From positions 1 to 14,306 of the forward strand of contig JAZKYL010000016.1 in NCBI GenBank assembly GCA_045612105.1: a stretch of 14,306 nt of DNA, read 5' to 3'. The position numbers were made by a program, and so were the translations under genes. Below the pieces are notes generated by a model that worked only from the letters and a program-made list of their open reading frames with translations, made no database searches and had not been told where the DNA came from. Origin of the DNA: SVTX01 sp045612105 (lineage in GTDB: Bacteria > Bacillota > Clostridia > Oscillospirales > CAG-272). Below are positions 14,184 to 14,306 of this stretch, in pieces (positions within the stretch are counted from its first letter, which is position 1; each line of letters starts with the position of its first letter).

Positions 14184-14306
14184 GATGAATTGCAATTTAT
14201 CGGGGACGCGGGGGGATGCGTTTGCAACCTTTTTCGAGAAAAAGGTTGCGCCAAAAAGCTTCCCCCAAAAAAGGTTAATATTGCACCAATACCGTCCTTT
14301 AAAACC
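14184..14306 (-). repeat. Dispersed ~130-bp element, right copy (cut by the window end)
   Basis: Read on the minus strand, this matches the element at 130-262, starting with GGTTTTAAAGGAC at the window edge and ending at TAAATTGCAATT close to the eno stop. The central hairpin is GCAACCTTTTT (14224-14234) with AAAAAGGTTGC (14239-14249). Its outer pairs differ from the left copy's GAGC/GCTC, yet they still pair. The hairpin could help end the eno transcript, but no T-run follows it, so I do not call a terminator. The element may extend beyond the window. Confidence 0.75.

Overview
The window is a nearly complete glycogen synthesis and turnover locus, all on the + strand, from what looks like a Gram-positive anaerobe of the class Clostridia. 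The evidence for that placement is the paired GlgC/GlgD ADP-glucose pyrophosphorylase subunits (an arrangement known from Firmicutes), strong AGGAGG-like ribosome binding sites, a consensus sigma-A type promoter, and protein sequences of clostridial character. No species can be named from the sequence alone.

Layout. Positions 1-454 hold no gene but are dense in structure: a 13-bp inverted repeat, a roughly 130-bp dispersed element, and a repeat module on the minus strand. A perfect TTGACA-17-TATAAT promoter (455-483) then starts glgB (branching enzyme, 537-2540). It is followed by glgC (2614-3798) and the non-catalytic partner glgD (3817-4947), then a hairpin array, glgA (glycogen synthase, 5153-6595), a spacer with a palindromic repeat pair, glgP (phosphorylase, 6866-9292), a second hairpin array, a cytoplasmic GH13 alpha-glucan hydrolase (9522-11465), and a degenerate FolC-like protein (11499-12731). 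A terminator follows, then eno (enolase; real start 12859, end 14181). The window closes on a second copy of the 130-bp element, inverted relative to the first, so the two copies bracket the locus.

How the genes fit together. GlgC (probably with GlgD) makes ADP-glucose from glucose-1-phosphate, GlgA extends alpha-1,4 chains, and GlgB adds alpha-1,6 branches. GlgP releases glucose-1-phosphate from chain ends, and the GH13 enzyme probably deals with dextrins that GlgP leaves. Enolase belongs to lower glycolysis and appears to be a separate transcription unit. The FolC-like protein keeps the folylpolyglutamate synthase fold signature but has lost the ATP-binding lysine and other key residues; its role is unknown.

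Most notable. Two intergenic regions, after glgD and after glgP, carry arrays with the same design. Each has five hairpins of unrelated sequence, separated by four exact copies of GTGAAAT, then GTTAAGGAA, then a terminator-like GAAAA...TTTTC hairpin. The linkers are constant while the hairpin arms are different in every unit yet remain self-complementary. I do not recognise this as a named family. The first hairpin of the second array is a 20-bp perfect stem whose left arm contains the last three codons and the stop codon of glgP.
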